DNA from: Eggerthellaceae bacterium UBA5906
GTDB taxonomy: Bacteria > Actinomycetota > Coriobacteriia > Coriobacteriales > Eggerthellaceae
NCBI GenBank assembly: GCA_002431805.1
Contig: DJEE01000136.1
Span: 6,800-18,485, forward strand
DNA length: 11,686 nucleotides
Direction of reading: 5' to 3'
Shown: piece by piece, positions 5,656 through 11,686 of the stretch
How the letters are laid out: each line of letters opens with the position of its first letter
How positions within the stretch are numbered: position 1 is the first letter of the stretch
Notes under the pieces: model-generated
Seen by the model: only the letters and a program-made list of their open reading frames with translations
Databases searched by the model: none
What the model was told of the DNA's origin: nothing
Program-made: the position numbers and the translations under genes

Positions 5656-6342
5656 ATGCAAATCCTCATTGTGGAAGACGACGTGCGACTGGCGCGCGCC
5701 CTTGCGCACATCCTGGAGGAAAACGGCTACGGCACCGACGTGGTGCACAACGGCGCCGATGGGTTAGCGTATGCCGAAAGCGGCATCTACGACGTGGTCA
5801 TCCTTGACGTGATGCTGCCGAAAATGGATGGGTTCACCGTGGTGGCCGAGCTGCGCCGCAAAAGCGTGAGCACGCCAGTGCTGCTGCTTACGGCGCGCGA
5901 CGCCGTGCCCGATAAAATCACGGGCCTAGACAGCGGCGCCGATGACTACATGACCAAGCCGTTCAGCCCTGCCGAGCTGCTGGCTCACCTGCGCGCCCTT
6001 ACGCGCCGCCAGGGCGAGGTCATCTTCGAAAAGCTGACGGCCGGCGACCTTACGCTGAACCTGGAAAGCTACGACCTTACGTGCGGCCAGAAAACCATCC
6101 ACCTGTCGTTCAAGGAGTTTTCCCTGGCCAAAGTGCTTATGAGCAACCCGGGCCAAGTGGTGTCGAAAGAGGTGCTCATCGAGCGCGTGTGGGGCATGGA
6201 GTCTACGGCCGAGGACAACAACGTGGAGGCGTACGTAAGCTTCCTGCGTAAGAAGATGCGCTTTTTGGGTTCAACCGCGTGCATCGAAACCATTCGTAAA
6301 GCCGGTTATCGCTTTGCGGCCGACGGCGAAACCGCGGCGTAA
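5656..6342 (+). CDS. OmpR/PhoB-family response regulator
   Basis: This 228-residue regulator has a receiver domain (about 1-117) and a C-terminal winged helix (about 127-223). Receiver hallmarks are present: acidic pair E7-D8-D9, phospho-acceptor D51 in VVILDVMLPKMDG, T79 in LLLTARD, and K101 in MTKPF. The DNA-binding domain shows LSFKEFSLAKVLMSNPGQVVSKEVLIERVW and ends with the typical IRKAGYRF wing. The ATG at 5656 was preferred over the in-frame ATG at 5611 because GGAAGG lies 8 bases before it and the protein then starts directly with the beta strand MQILIVEDD. The sensor kinase gene follows after 12 bases, so the two form an operon and a cognate pair. Target genes cannot be read from the sequence; neighbouring promoters are possible but unproven. 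Confidence 0.96.
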   Translation: MQILIVEDDVRLARALAHILEENGYGTDVVHNGADGLAYAESGIYDVVILDVMLPKMDGFTVVAELRRKSVSTPVLLLTARDAVPDKITGLDSGADDYMTKPFSPAELLAHLRALTRRQGEVIFEKLTAGDLTLNLESYDLTCGQKTIHLSFKEFSLAKVLMSNPGQVVSKEVLIERVWGMESTAEDNNVEAYVSFLRKKMRFLGSTACIETIRKAGYRFAADGETAA

Positions 6343-6354
6343 GGCGGGCGGCAT

Positions 6355-7824
6355 ATGCTCAAGAAGCTGCGCATCAAGTTCATCGCGTTGAACATGGCCA
6401 CCGTTGCCGTGGTGCTTACGGTGGTGTTCGCCACCATTTGCGTGGTGAACCATCAGCAAAGCGTTGCCATGGTGAACGCGGCGCTGGACGACGCCATCTC
6501 GCAAGCGGCCGACCATCAGGGGAAACAGGCGGGCGACAAAAGCGCGCAGCCGGCAACGGATGCGCAGCCGGCCGCCGATGCGGGCCAACCGGCAGACGCG
6601 GCAGCGGGCGAGGCGCAGCAGCCCGAGGGGCAAGCGGCTGAGCCAGCGGGCGAGGGCGTGCCGGCCGCGAGTGAATCGGGTGCGCAGGGCGCGGCCCTTA
6701 CCCTTGCGGCCGAAAGCGCGTCTACCGCAGACCACAGCGCCACGCCGCCCACCATCGGCGGGCACGAGCGCAACGGCGATCAGGTCATCCCCATCGCCTT
6801 GTTCACGGTGGACACCGACGGCACCATGGCGGCATCGGGCCGTTTCAACACCGCTTCCATCAGCGACGACGTGCTTGAACAGGCCGGCACGGAGCTTGCT
6901 AGCGCCGACGAAGGTTTCGCCGCGCTGCCCGACCTGGGCCTGTTCTACCTAAAACGCCAGGTGAACGGTACCATGTACCTGGCGTTCGCCGACGCGTGCA
7001 CCGCAAATGGCTGGCAGTCGCTGGCACTCACGCTTGCCGTGGTGAAAGTGGGCGCCCTGGCGGTGTTCTTCATCATCAGCCTGTTTTTCAGCCGCTGGGC
7101 GCTGCGCCCGGTGGCCCGCGCCTGGACGCAGCAGCGCCGGTTTGTGGCTGATGCGTCGCACGACCTGAAAACGCCGCTTACTGTCATCCTGGCGAACACG
7201 TCTATCACCCTTGAGCATCCCGAGCGCAGCGTGGCCAGCCAAAGCCAGTGGCTGGAAAGCACGCAGCACGAGGCCGAGGCCATGCAGCACCTGGTGGGCG
7301 ATTTGCTGGCGCTGGCGAAAATGGATGAGGAAGAGGCCGCCGCGTCAAGCGGCGCGGCACCGGTTGCCATGGAACGCGTTGACTTATCCGACCTGATGGA
7401 AGGCGAGCTGCTGCAGTTCGAGTCCGTGGCGTTCGAACGCGGCGTAACGTTCGAGGCACAGGTGGAACCTGGCATTGCGCTTACCGGCAACGAGCAGCGG
7501 CTGCGCCGGTTGGCCAGCACGCTCATCGACAACGCATGCAAGTACGTGGACGCGCACGGCACCGTTGAGGCAACGCTTGCGCGCGCGGGCAAGCAGGCGA
7601 AGCTGACGGTGCGCAACACCGGCGCGCCCATTGCGCCCGAGGACCTGCCGCACGTGTTCGACCGCTTTTACCGCGCGGACAAGGCGCGCACAAGCGGCAC
7701 CGGCGGCCATGGCCTGGGGCTTGCCATCGCCCGCGCCATCGCCGAGGAGCACCGCGGCACGCTAACCGTAACCAGCACTGAAGAAGCCGGCACCACCTTC
7801 ACCGCCACCTTGCCGCTGAAGTAG
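6355..7824 (+). CDS. Membrane sensor histidine kinase
   Basis: The 489 residues comprise a first membrane helix (about 9-32), an extracytoplasmic region (33-220), a second membrane helix (about 222-246), and then the kinase core. The H-box is RRFVADASHDLKTPL with H269, the N-box is STLIDNACKYV with N393, an F-box is FDRFYR, and the ATP-lid glycines are in GHGLGLAIA (451-459). The extracytoplasmic part begins with an Ala/Gln/Pro/Glu-rich low-complexity stretch (about 50-130) before a more ordered segment (IPIALFTVDTDGTMAASGRF). Only about 15 residues separate the second helix from the H-box, so there is no room for a HAMP domain, which is unusual for this class. The start at 6355 has GGCGGG nearby and lies 12 bases after the regulator stop. 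The signal is unknown. Confidence 0.95.
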   Translation: MLKKLRIKFIALNMATVAVVLTVVFATICVVNHQQSVAMVNAALDDAISQAADHQGKQAGDKSAQPATDAQPAADAGQPADAAAGEAQQPEGQAAEPAGEGVPAASESGAQGAALTLAAESASTADHSATPPTIGGHERNGDQVIPIALFTVDTDGTMAASGRFNTASISDDVLEQAGTELASADEGFAALPDLGLFYLKRQVNGTMYLAFADACTANGWQSLALTLAVVKVGALAVFFIISLFFSRWALRPVARAWTQQRRFVADASHDLKTPLTVILANTSITLEHPERSVASQSQWLESTQHEAEAMQHLVGDLLALAKMDEEEAAASSGAAPVAMERVDLSDLMEGELLQFESVAFERGVTFEAQVEPGIALTGNEQRLRRLASTLIDNACKYVDAHGTVEATLARAGKQAKLTVRNTGAPIAPEDLPHVFDRFYRADKARTSGTGGHGLGLAIARAIAEEHRGTLTVTSTEEAGTTFTATLPLK

Positions 7825-7858
7825 CGGCCGCGCGGGCGGGCGCTCGGGTCGAAGCCGC

Positions 7859-7945
7859 CGTGAACGGGGGACGGAGCGGGTGTTCACGATAAACCTCGCA
7901 TTTCCCAAAGGCCTACCGTGAACACCCCTCCGTCCCCCGTTCACG
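7859..7945. repeat. REP/BIME-like nested palindrome
   Basis: A 30-base arm (7859-7888) and a 29-base arm (7917-7945) are reverse complements except for one extra C in the left arm. They are separated by 28 bases. Each arm is itself a small dyad: it starts CGTGAAC and ends GTTCACG around GGGGGACGGAG. Two inverted REP-type units facing each other is the layout of a BIME, the kind of repeat associated with RAYT (REP-associated IS200-like) transposases. It lies in the gap after the kinase gene and could also end its transcript. No transposase is in the window. The structure is seen; the REP assignment is inferred. Confidence 0.65.
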
Positions 7946-8015
7946 CAACCGGCAAGCCGGGTCCAGCCCGCTCACCGCGTTGCTTTCGTGGATGCGCGGC
8001 GCGCGGTCGTATCGG

Positions 8016-8024
8016 TGCTATCAT
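8016..8024 (+). promoter_or_regulatory. Probable extended -10 promoter for the amidohydrolase gene
   Basis: TGC-TATCAT (8016-8024) is an extended -10 element about 40 bases before the ATG at 8065, with no convincing -35. The tatA/B gene has a similar TGC-TACTAT at 9793-9801. Confidence 0.4.
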
Positions 8025-8064
8025 ACGTGTTTACTTGCAAATCACGGAACAAGCGAGGCCATCC

Positions 8065-9417
8065 ATGCTTTTGTGCGCGCAGTACGTGCTTCCCATCACA
8101 TCGGAGCCCATTCAAAACGGCGCGGTGCTCGTTCGCGACGGCAAAATTCGCGACGTCGGAACCGCTGCCATGCTCAAGTTGCGCTATCCCGACGAGGAGG
8201 TGTCCGACTACGGCCAGGCTGCGCTGCTGCCCGGTTTCGTAGACCTGCACACGCACCTGGAAAACGCGGTGCTGCGTGGCGTTGTGCACGACGTGCCGTA
8301 CGCCACGTGGATTATGGCCATGCGCGAGCTTTCCGCCAAGCTTGACGTTGCCGACTGGTATGACTCCGCTATTTTGGGCGGCCTGGAAGCGCTGTCGAGC
8401 GGCATCACCACGGTGGCCGACATCACGTCGTCGGGCGCTAGCTGCACCGCAACGCAGAAGCTGGGCATGCGCAGCGTTATCTACCGCGAAGTGGGCGCCA
8501 TGGATCGCCGCCGCGTTGATTTCGCCATGCACCAGGCGGAAAACGACCTGATGCACTGGCGCGAAGAAGTTGACTCCAACCGCGTGACCATCGGCCTGTC
8601 GCCCTCGCCGGTGTTCACGTGCCACCCCGAAATGTTCCGCAGGGTTGCGCAGTTCGCCGCCAAGCAAAACGTGCCCGTGGCCCTGCGCCTGGCGGGCGAC
8701 CGCGAGGAATGCGACTTCGTGCGCTATGGCTCGTCGCCGTTTTCCGTGCACTCCATGGATTCCAAACGCGGTTTCGTGGAAATTCCGCCGTGGCTGCCCA
8801 CGGGCACCACGCCCATCAACTACGCGCTGAACTGGGGCGCGTTCGAAAGCGACAACACCATGGTGGTGCACGGCGTGTACGTGAACGACCGCGACGTGGC
8901 CAAGCTGAAGGAATACGACGTGGCCATTGCCAGCTGCCCGCGCATCAACGCGCAGCTGGGTATGGGCGTGGCGCCGCTTGACGAGTTCATCAACAACGGC
9001 CTGCGCGTGGGCCTGGGCACCGACAGCCCCGCCGCTACCGACTCCACCGATATGATCGCTGAGATGCACATCGGCATGCTCATCCAGCGCGCCGTGAACC
9101 AGCGCTCGTTCATGAAGTCGGAAACCATGCTTGAGCTGGCCACCATAGGCGGCGCCCGCGCGCTGAAAATCGACGACAAGGTGGGCAGCCTAGACGTGGG
9201 CAAGTTTGCCGACGTTATTGCCGTGGACCTGTCCGGTTCGCATCAAACGCCCGGCACCGACCCCGTCTCGTCGGTGGTGAACGCCTGCAACGGCACCGAC
9301 GTGCTGATGACCATGGTGGGTGGCAAGGTGCTGTACGAGAAGAATCACTGGCATGTGGGCGTGGAAATCGCTCGCAACATTGCGCGCGTCATTGAGATTC
9401 GCAGCAAGTTGAGGTAA
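8065..9417 (+). CDS. Amidohydrolase-superfamily protein of the MTA/SAH-deaminase/TrzN group with altered active site
   Basis: The ATG at 8065 has GAGG 8 bases upstream; in-frame sequence further upstream is intergenic repeat DNA. The 450 residues fit the metal-dependent TIM-barrel amidohydrolases that deaminate or dechlorinate purine- and triazine-like rings. Seen: a small N-terminal beta part, LPGFVDLHTHLENAVLRG with H62 and H64, ITTVAD (114-119), VVHGVYV with H269, CPRINAQLGMGVAPL (291-305), LGTDSPAATDSTDM with D320, and GSLDVGKFADVIAVD near the C-terminus. Odd: where the family has a strand-5 H-L-x-E motif, this protein has VALRLAGD, so the metal-binding His is R208 and the catalytic Glu position is G211. 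The family's APHAPYT loop is SPSPVFT (179-185). It may have a different chemistry or be a non-catalytic paralogue. Aminofutalosine or deoxyadenosine deamination are known activities of relatives, but neither is supported here. Confidence 0.88.
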   Translation: MLLCAQYVLPITSEPIQNGAVLVRDGKIRDVGTAAMLKLRYPDEEVSDYGQAALLPGFVDLHTHLENAVLRGVVHDVPYATWIMAMRELSAKLDVADWYDSAILGGLEALSSGITTVADITSSGASCTATQKLGMRSVIYREVGAMDRRRVDFAMHQAENDLMHWREEVDSNRVTIGLSPSPVFTCHPEMFRRVAQFAAKQNVPVALRLAGDREECDFVRYGSSPFSVHSMDSKRGFVEIPPWLPTGTTPINYALNWGAFESDNTMVVHGVYVNDRDVAKLKEYDVAIASCPRINAQLGMGVAPLDEFINNGLRVGLGTDSPAATDSTDMIAEMHIGMLIQRAVNQRSFMKSETMLELATIGGARALKIDDKVGSLDVGKFADVIAVDLSGSHQTPGTDPVSSVVNACNGTDVLMTMVGGKVLYEKNHWHVGVEIARNIARVIEIRSKLR

Positions 9418-9420
9418 CAC

Positions 9421-9615
9421 ATGGGATCGAATCAAAAACTTACGGCAAAGCAAAAGTCCGAACGCATTAAGGCTGCTCAGGAACGCGAAGCACGCGAAAA
9501 GGCACGCCGCGAGGCGGCAGCGCGCACCAAGAAAATCTTCACCGTGGTGGTGTGCGTCATTTTGGTGCTGGCGCTGGGCATTCCCACCATCGCGCTGTCC
9601 GTGCTGTCTATGTAG
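9421..9615 (+). CDS. Small single-pass membrane protein of unknown function
   Basis: The ATG lies three bases after the amidohydrolase stop, and its GAGG ribosome site overlaps the last codons of that gene, so the two are translationally coupled. The 64 residues consist of a highly charged helix rich in Lys, Arg, Glu and Ala (about 6-38, with heptad-like REAREKARREAA) and one hydrophobic segment (about 39-61). The positive charge before the segment predicts a cytoplasmic N-terminus and a C-terminal anchor. No family is recognised. It could tether a partner, perhaps the amidohydrolase, to the membrane; this rests only on gene order. The codon use and coupling make it a real gene. Confidence 0.8.
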   Translation: MGSNQKLTAKQKSERIKAAQEREAREKARREAAARTKKIFTVVVCVILVLALGIPTIALSVLSM

Positions 9616-9621
9616 CGCGGC

Positions 9622-9706
9622 GTTGCGCGGCGGGCACCCTAAGGGCGGCTCGCGCAACATATATATGAGTAGCGAAGGCCGGCACCCGCAAGGGCGCCGG
9701 CCTTCG
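9622..9706 (+). terminator. Tandem hairpins ending the amidohydrolase operon
   Basis: The first stem is GTTGCGCG (9622-9629) with CGCGCAAC (9651-9658). The second is CGAAGGCCGGC (9673-9683) with 9696-9706, extended by CCC/GGG across one mismatch to a GCAA tetraloop. Neither has a T-run. Placed directly after the stop codon, they are probably a terminator or 3'-end stabiliser. Confidence 0.6.
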
Positions 9707-9792
9707 TGGTGCATGCGTGCGGGCCTCTGTGTAATTCCTCGGGAATGCTTTTTCTGTAGAGCAGCTGCGCGCAGGGGCGTGAACGGGGTTTG

Positions 9793-9801
9793 TGCTACTA
9801 T
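9793..9801 (+). promoter_or_regulatory. Probable extended -10 promoter for the Tat operon
   Basis: TGC-TACTAT (9793-9801) is an extended -10 element about 60 bases before the tatA/B start, with no clear -35. A CGTGAACGGGG fragment (9778-9788) just upstream matches the end of the REP-like arm at 7859, which may be a relic or chance. Confidence 0.4.
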
Positions 9802-9859
9802 GAATGGCTGTTGTGAATGACGCAACGGATGTAGTGGACAACGCACAAAGGGGATTGCT

Positions 9860-10423
9860 TTGTTTGGTATCGGTGGATTTGAGTTATTCCTCATTCTGCT
9901 GTTCGGATTTTTGCTGTTCGGCCCCGACAAGCTGCCCGCCATGGCGAAAACGCTTGGCAAGGCCATCGGCAAATTCCGCAATGCGCAAGAGGAAATGAAT
10001 AAGGTTATCAAGAACGAGGTGTACGACCCCGACTCCGACGAACCGTTCAAAAACCCGCTTGACGTTATGGAGAAAGCCGCCGATGCCGGCAAGAAGGCTG
10101 CCAACGGTGCAAGCAAAGCCGTGAACTCCGCAACCAAGGCGGTTGCTTCGCATTCTGCTCCGTCGAAGGCTGCGTCCCAGCAGCCGCGCACGGTTGCCAA
10201 GCAGGAAAGCTTCAGCGAGCGCAAGGCTCGCTACGATCGCGAGCGCGCCGCCAAGCAAGCCGCCGACGCCGAAAAGGCCGAGGCTGCCAAGCAGGCCGCC
10301 CTGGCCGCCGCCGACGCAAAGTCGGCCGAGGCCGCAACGCCCGCAGCTGCTCCTGCCGCAGCGCCTGCCGCTTCTGCATCCGCTGCTACCCAGTCCGCCT
10401 CTACCGAAACGAAGGGGGAGTAA
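9860..10423 (+). CDS. tatA: Twin-arginine translocase TatA/TatB-family subunit, TTG start
   Basis: Translation starts at TTG (9860), preceded by AAAGGGG at normal distance; no ATG or GTG gives the conserved N-terminus. MFGIGGFELFLILLFGFLLF (1-20), then GPDKLPAMAKTLGKAIGKFR (21-40), is the classic short membrane helix, hinge and amphipathic helix of the TatA/TatB family. The Glu at position 8 and the long tail favour TatB over TatA, but in systems with one such gene a single protein can serve both roles, so the symbol is nominal. Residues 70-187 form a long Ala/Lys/Glu-rich and then Ala/Pro/Ser-rich tail, longer than usual. It works with TatC to move folded proteins, here probably including cofactor-loaded molybdoenzymes and the NapG-like ferredoxin, across the membrane. 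tatC follows after three bases. Confidence 0.9.
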   Translation: MFGIGGFELFLILLFGFLLFGPDKLPAMAKTLGKAIGKFRNAQEEMNKVIKNEVYDPDSDEPFKNPLDVMEKAADAGKKAANGASKAVNSATKAVASHSAPSKAASQQPRTVAKQESFSERKARYDRERAAKQAADAEKAEAAKQAALAAADAKSAEAATPAAAPAAAPAASASAATQSASTETKGE

Positions 10424-10426
10424 CCG

Positions 10427-11257
10427 ATGCCTATCGGACCGGCGCGTATGCCCCTATTCGATCATCTGGGCGAGCTGCGCATGCGCTTGGTGCGCATCGT
10501 GGTGTGCCTGCTCATTGGCGTTTGCGTGTTCTACTTCGCCACGCCTACCATGGGCCAGTTCCTGATGATCCCCATTGCCGATTACCTGCCGAAGGGCCCT
10601 GATGGCATGCCGTCGTTTATGGCCATCGACCCGTTCGAGGCGTTCTCCACGCGCTTCAAGATTTCCATTTGGGCGGCCATCGTGGCGTGCTCGCCGGTTA
10701 TCTTGTGGCAGCTGCTGGCGTTTTTCCTGCCGGCGCTTAAGCCCAACGAGCGCAAGTGGTTCATCCCCACGTTTGCCGCGGCAGTGGCGCTGTTCATCGT
10801 AGGCACCATTTTCTGCTACTGCATTATCTTGAACCCGGCGTTTCAGTGGTTGACCGACCAGGCGCTTGGCCTGGGCACCGTTACCCCGCGCATGTCCAGC
10901 TACGTTGACATCATCATCAAGTTTGAGCTGGGCTTTGGCATTGCTTTCGAGCTGCCGCTGGTGATTTTCTACCTGGTGGTGTTCAACGTGGTGCCGTACA
11001 AGAAGCTGCGCAACAGCTGGCGCGGCATCTACGTTGGCTTGCTGGTGTTCTGCGCTATCATCACGCCCGACGCGTCGCCGGTTACCATGCTGCTGATGTT
11101 TGCCGCACTTGTCGTGCTGTACGAGGTGTCGTTGCTGCTGGCGCGTATTGTGCTGCGCAACCGCATCAAGAAGCAGAACGAGGAACTTGCGAAAGAAGAA
11201 GCCGAGGAAGCTGGCGCGAGCAGCACCAAGAAGCTCAAGGCCGTAAAGCGCAAGTAA
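10427..11257 (+). CDS. tatC: Sec-independent protein translocase TatC
   Basis: The 276 residues show the six-helix TatC pattern and its signatures. FDHLGELRMRL (11-21) carries the cytoplasmic HLxELR motif that contacts the twin-arginine signal. ILWQLLAFFLPALKPNER (92-109) is the conserved first-loop region. FELGFGIAFELP (166-177) includes the functionally important Glu (E175). TPDASPVTMLLM and LYE lie near the end. A charged Lys/Glu-rich tail of about 30 residues (245-276) follows the last helix. The ATG at 10427 has GGGGGAG upstream, inside the end of the TatA/B gene, and lies three bases after that stop, so the two subunits are made together. A strong terminator follows 46 bases later, so the operon contains only these two genes. 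Confidence 0.97.
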   Translation: MPIGPARMPLFDHLGELRMRLVRIVVCLLIGVCVFYFATPTMGQFLMIPIADYLPKGPDGMPSFMAIDPFEAFSTRFKISIWAAIVACSPVILWQLLAFFLPALKPNERKWFIPTFAAAVALFIVGTIFCYCIILNPAFQWLTDQALGLGTVTPRMSSYVDIIIKFELGFGIAFELPLVIFYLVVFNVVPYKKLRNSWRGIYVGLLVFCAIITPDASPVTMLLMFAALVVLYEVSLLLARIVLRNRIKKQNEELAKEEAEEAGASSTKKLKAVKRK

Positions 11258-11303
11258 TGCTGTCGACCAAGTAACATGGGTTGCTAAACAACATGAATTC
11301 GAG

Positions 11304-11336
11304 AAAGCCCGCGCAAGTATAGGCGCGGGCTTTTTT
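11304..11336 (+). terminator. Intrinsic terminator of the tat operon
   Basis: An 11-bp perfect stem, AAAGCCCGCGC (11304-11314) with its complement ending at 11333, has an 8-base AT-rich loop. The last three T's of the stem continue into a run of six T's (11331-11336). It is the clearest factor-independent terminator in the window and, having an A-run on the other side, may work weakly in the opposite direction. Confidence 0.92.
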
Positions 11337-11562
11337 ATGCGCGCAGGCCGCGGGGCAAAGCATGACGCTGAGGCCGCGGCGGCCGTCACGAGACTGTTTT
11401 AGGGGAGTACGCGTGTGCTTGCTGCCAAAAATTGCGATAATGTGTGCTTGCCTCATAAGAAAGGGGCCGCAAAAGCGCCGAACTGCCTGCTTGTATTTCG
11501 TTCGTGGCTTAAATCGCCGCGATCGGTACATGTGATACGTTAACCGCGCTAAGGGAACCCTC
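11337..11562. other. Intergenic region before the last gene, with candidate promoter
   Basis: No complete gene is seen. A GGCCG/CGGCC hairpin lies at 11372-11384. GATAAT (11436-11441) is a candidate -10 for the gene to the right, without a clear -35. GTGTGCTTGC occurs twice in direct orientation (11413-11422 and 11442-11451), on both sides of that -10. The left arm of the 16-bp inverted repeat (11421-11436) abuts it. Confidence 0.4.
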
Positions 11563-11594
11563 TTGAAGAGCACATCAGCGCAATTTTTGGCAGC
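11421..11594. repeat. Perfect 16-bp inverted repeat spanning a candidate promoter and gene start
   Basis: GCTGCCAAAAATTGCG at 11421-11436 is the exact reverse complement of 11579-11594. The arms enclose 142 bases containing the candidate -10 and the TTG start at 11563. The length of the match makes chance unlikely. It could be a pair of recombinase sites, paired operator sites or a long-range RNA stem. No recombinase gene is in the window. Confidence 0.6.
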
Positions 11595-11686
11595 GGTTGA
11601 AGCAAAGTCGCTTGCAAAGAGGAATCGGCCGTTGCAGCGGCATTCGCTTGTTGCGTGCTTTGGCGGGTTTGCTGGTGTTGCCCTTG
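11563..11686 (+). CDS. Probable start of a gene, cut by window edge
   Basis: A TTG at 11563, with AAGGGA 8 bases upstream and an in-frame stop (TGA at 11533) before it, opens a frame of 41 codons that runs off the window. The peptide begins MKSTSAQFLAAVEAKSLAKR and turns hydrophobic after residue 28 (HSLVACFGGFAGVAL), like the first membrane helix of an integral membrane protein. A second frame from 11567 is also open to the edge and hydrophobic, so the frame is not certain. Third-position G/C is lower than in neighbouring genes. No family can be named from so little. Confidence 0.4.
   Translation, partial: MKSTSAQFLAAVEAKSLAKRNRPLQRHSLVACFGGFAGVAL

Noticed and set aside
7859..7945. CRISPR-like repeat
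   Set aside because: There are only two copies, in opposite orientation and with one short spacer. A CRISPR needs several direct repeats with regular spacers, and no cas genes are near.
7972..9069. Minus-strand open frame of 365 codons opposite the amidohydrolase
   Set aside because: It is His/Val/Arg-rich shadow translation of the amidohydrolase, whose family motifs are unmistakable on the plus strand.
9190..10224. Minus-strand open frame of 344 codons across three plus-strand genes
   Set aside because: It spans the end of the amidohydrolase gene, terminator hairpins and the tatA/B start. No domain and no ribosome site support it.
10454..11389. Minus-strand open frame opposite tatC
   Set aside because: It is antisense to a textbook TatC. 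It also reads through the strong terminator and has shadow-type composition.
11363..11400. Second intrinsic terminator after tatC
   Set aside because: The GGCCG/CGGCC hairpin is real, but the TTTT begins about 9 bases after the stem, too far for a standard intrinsic terminator. The terminator at 11304-11336 is sufficient.

Overview
The window reads as chromosomal DNA of a G+C-rich, anaerobically respiring actinobacterium, most probably a member of the Eggerthellaceae (Coriobacteriia: Eggerthella, Gordonibacter, Adlercreutzia, Slackia and relatives). This rests on gene content and style: a TorD-type molybdoenzyme chaperone, multi-cluster ferredoxins, a Tat translocon, Ala/Glu-rich tails on several proteins, and third codon positions rich in G/C. 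No marker gene fixes the genus. I see no rRNA, tRNA, CRISPR array, phage gene or transposase gene.

Layout. (1) 1-2240, minus strand: a three-gene operon read leftward. It holds an acidic protein with two probable winged-helix domains, a TorD/DmsD-family chaperone, and a NapG-like Tat-exported 4Fe-4S ferredoxin cut by the window edge. A strong-looking promoter lies about 170 bases upstream of the first gene, and its leader contains a candidate transcription attenuator. (2) 2654-3493, plus: a divergent gene of unknown function with an Ala/Glu-rich tract. (3) 3989-5173, plus: a soluble protein with four predicted 4Fe-4S clusters around a middle part resembling the MvhD family, behind a promoter with an operator-like dyad, and closed by a long hairpin. 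(4) 5367-5505: an intergenic element with perfect 26-bp inverted arms. (5) 5656-7824, plus: an OmpR-type response regulator and a sensor kinase. (6) 7859-7945: a REP/BIME-like nested palindrome. (7) 8065-9615, plus: an amidohydrolase with altered active-site residues, coupled to a 64-residue membrane protein. (8) 9860-11257, plus: tatA/B and tatC, closed by a textbook intrinsic terminator. (9) 11258-11686: intergenic DNA with a perfect 16-bp inverted repeat, then the probable start of another gene.

How the parts fit. The leftward operon and the Tat operon have a common theme. TorD-type chaperones hold Tat-dependent molybdoenzymes until the cofactor is inserted, the NapG-like ferredoxin has its own twin-arginine signal, and TatA/B with TatC form the export channel. 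The catalytic molybdoenzyme is not in the window and probably lies beyond position 1. The two-component system, the soluble ferredoxin and the amidohydrolase have no visible partner here. The observations I rate highest are the attenuator-like leader at 2272-2410, the amidohydrolase lacking the usual metal-binding His and catalytic Glu on strand 5, and the intergenic inverted-repeat elements.
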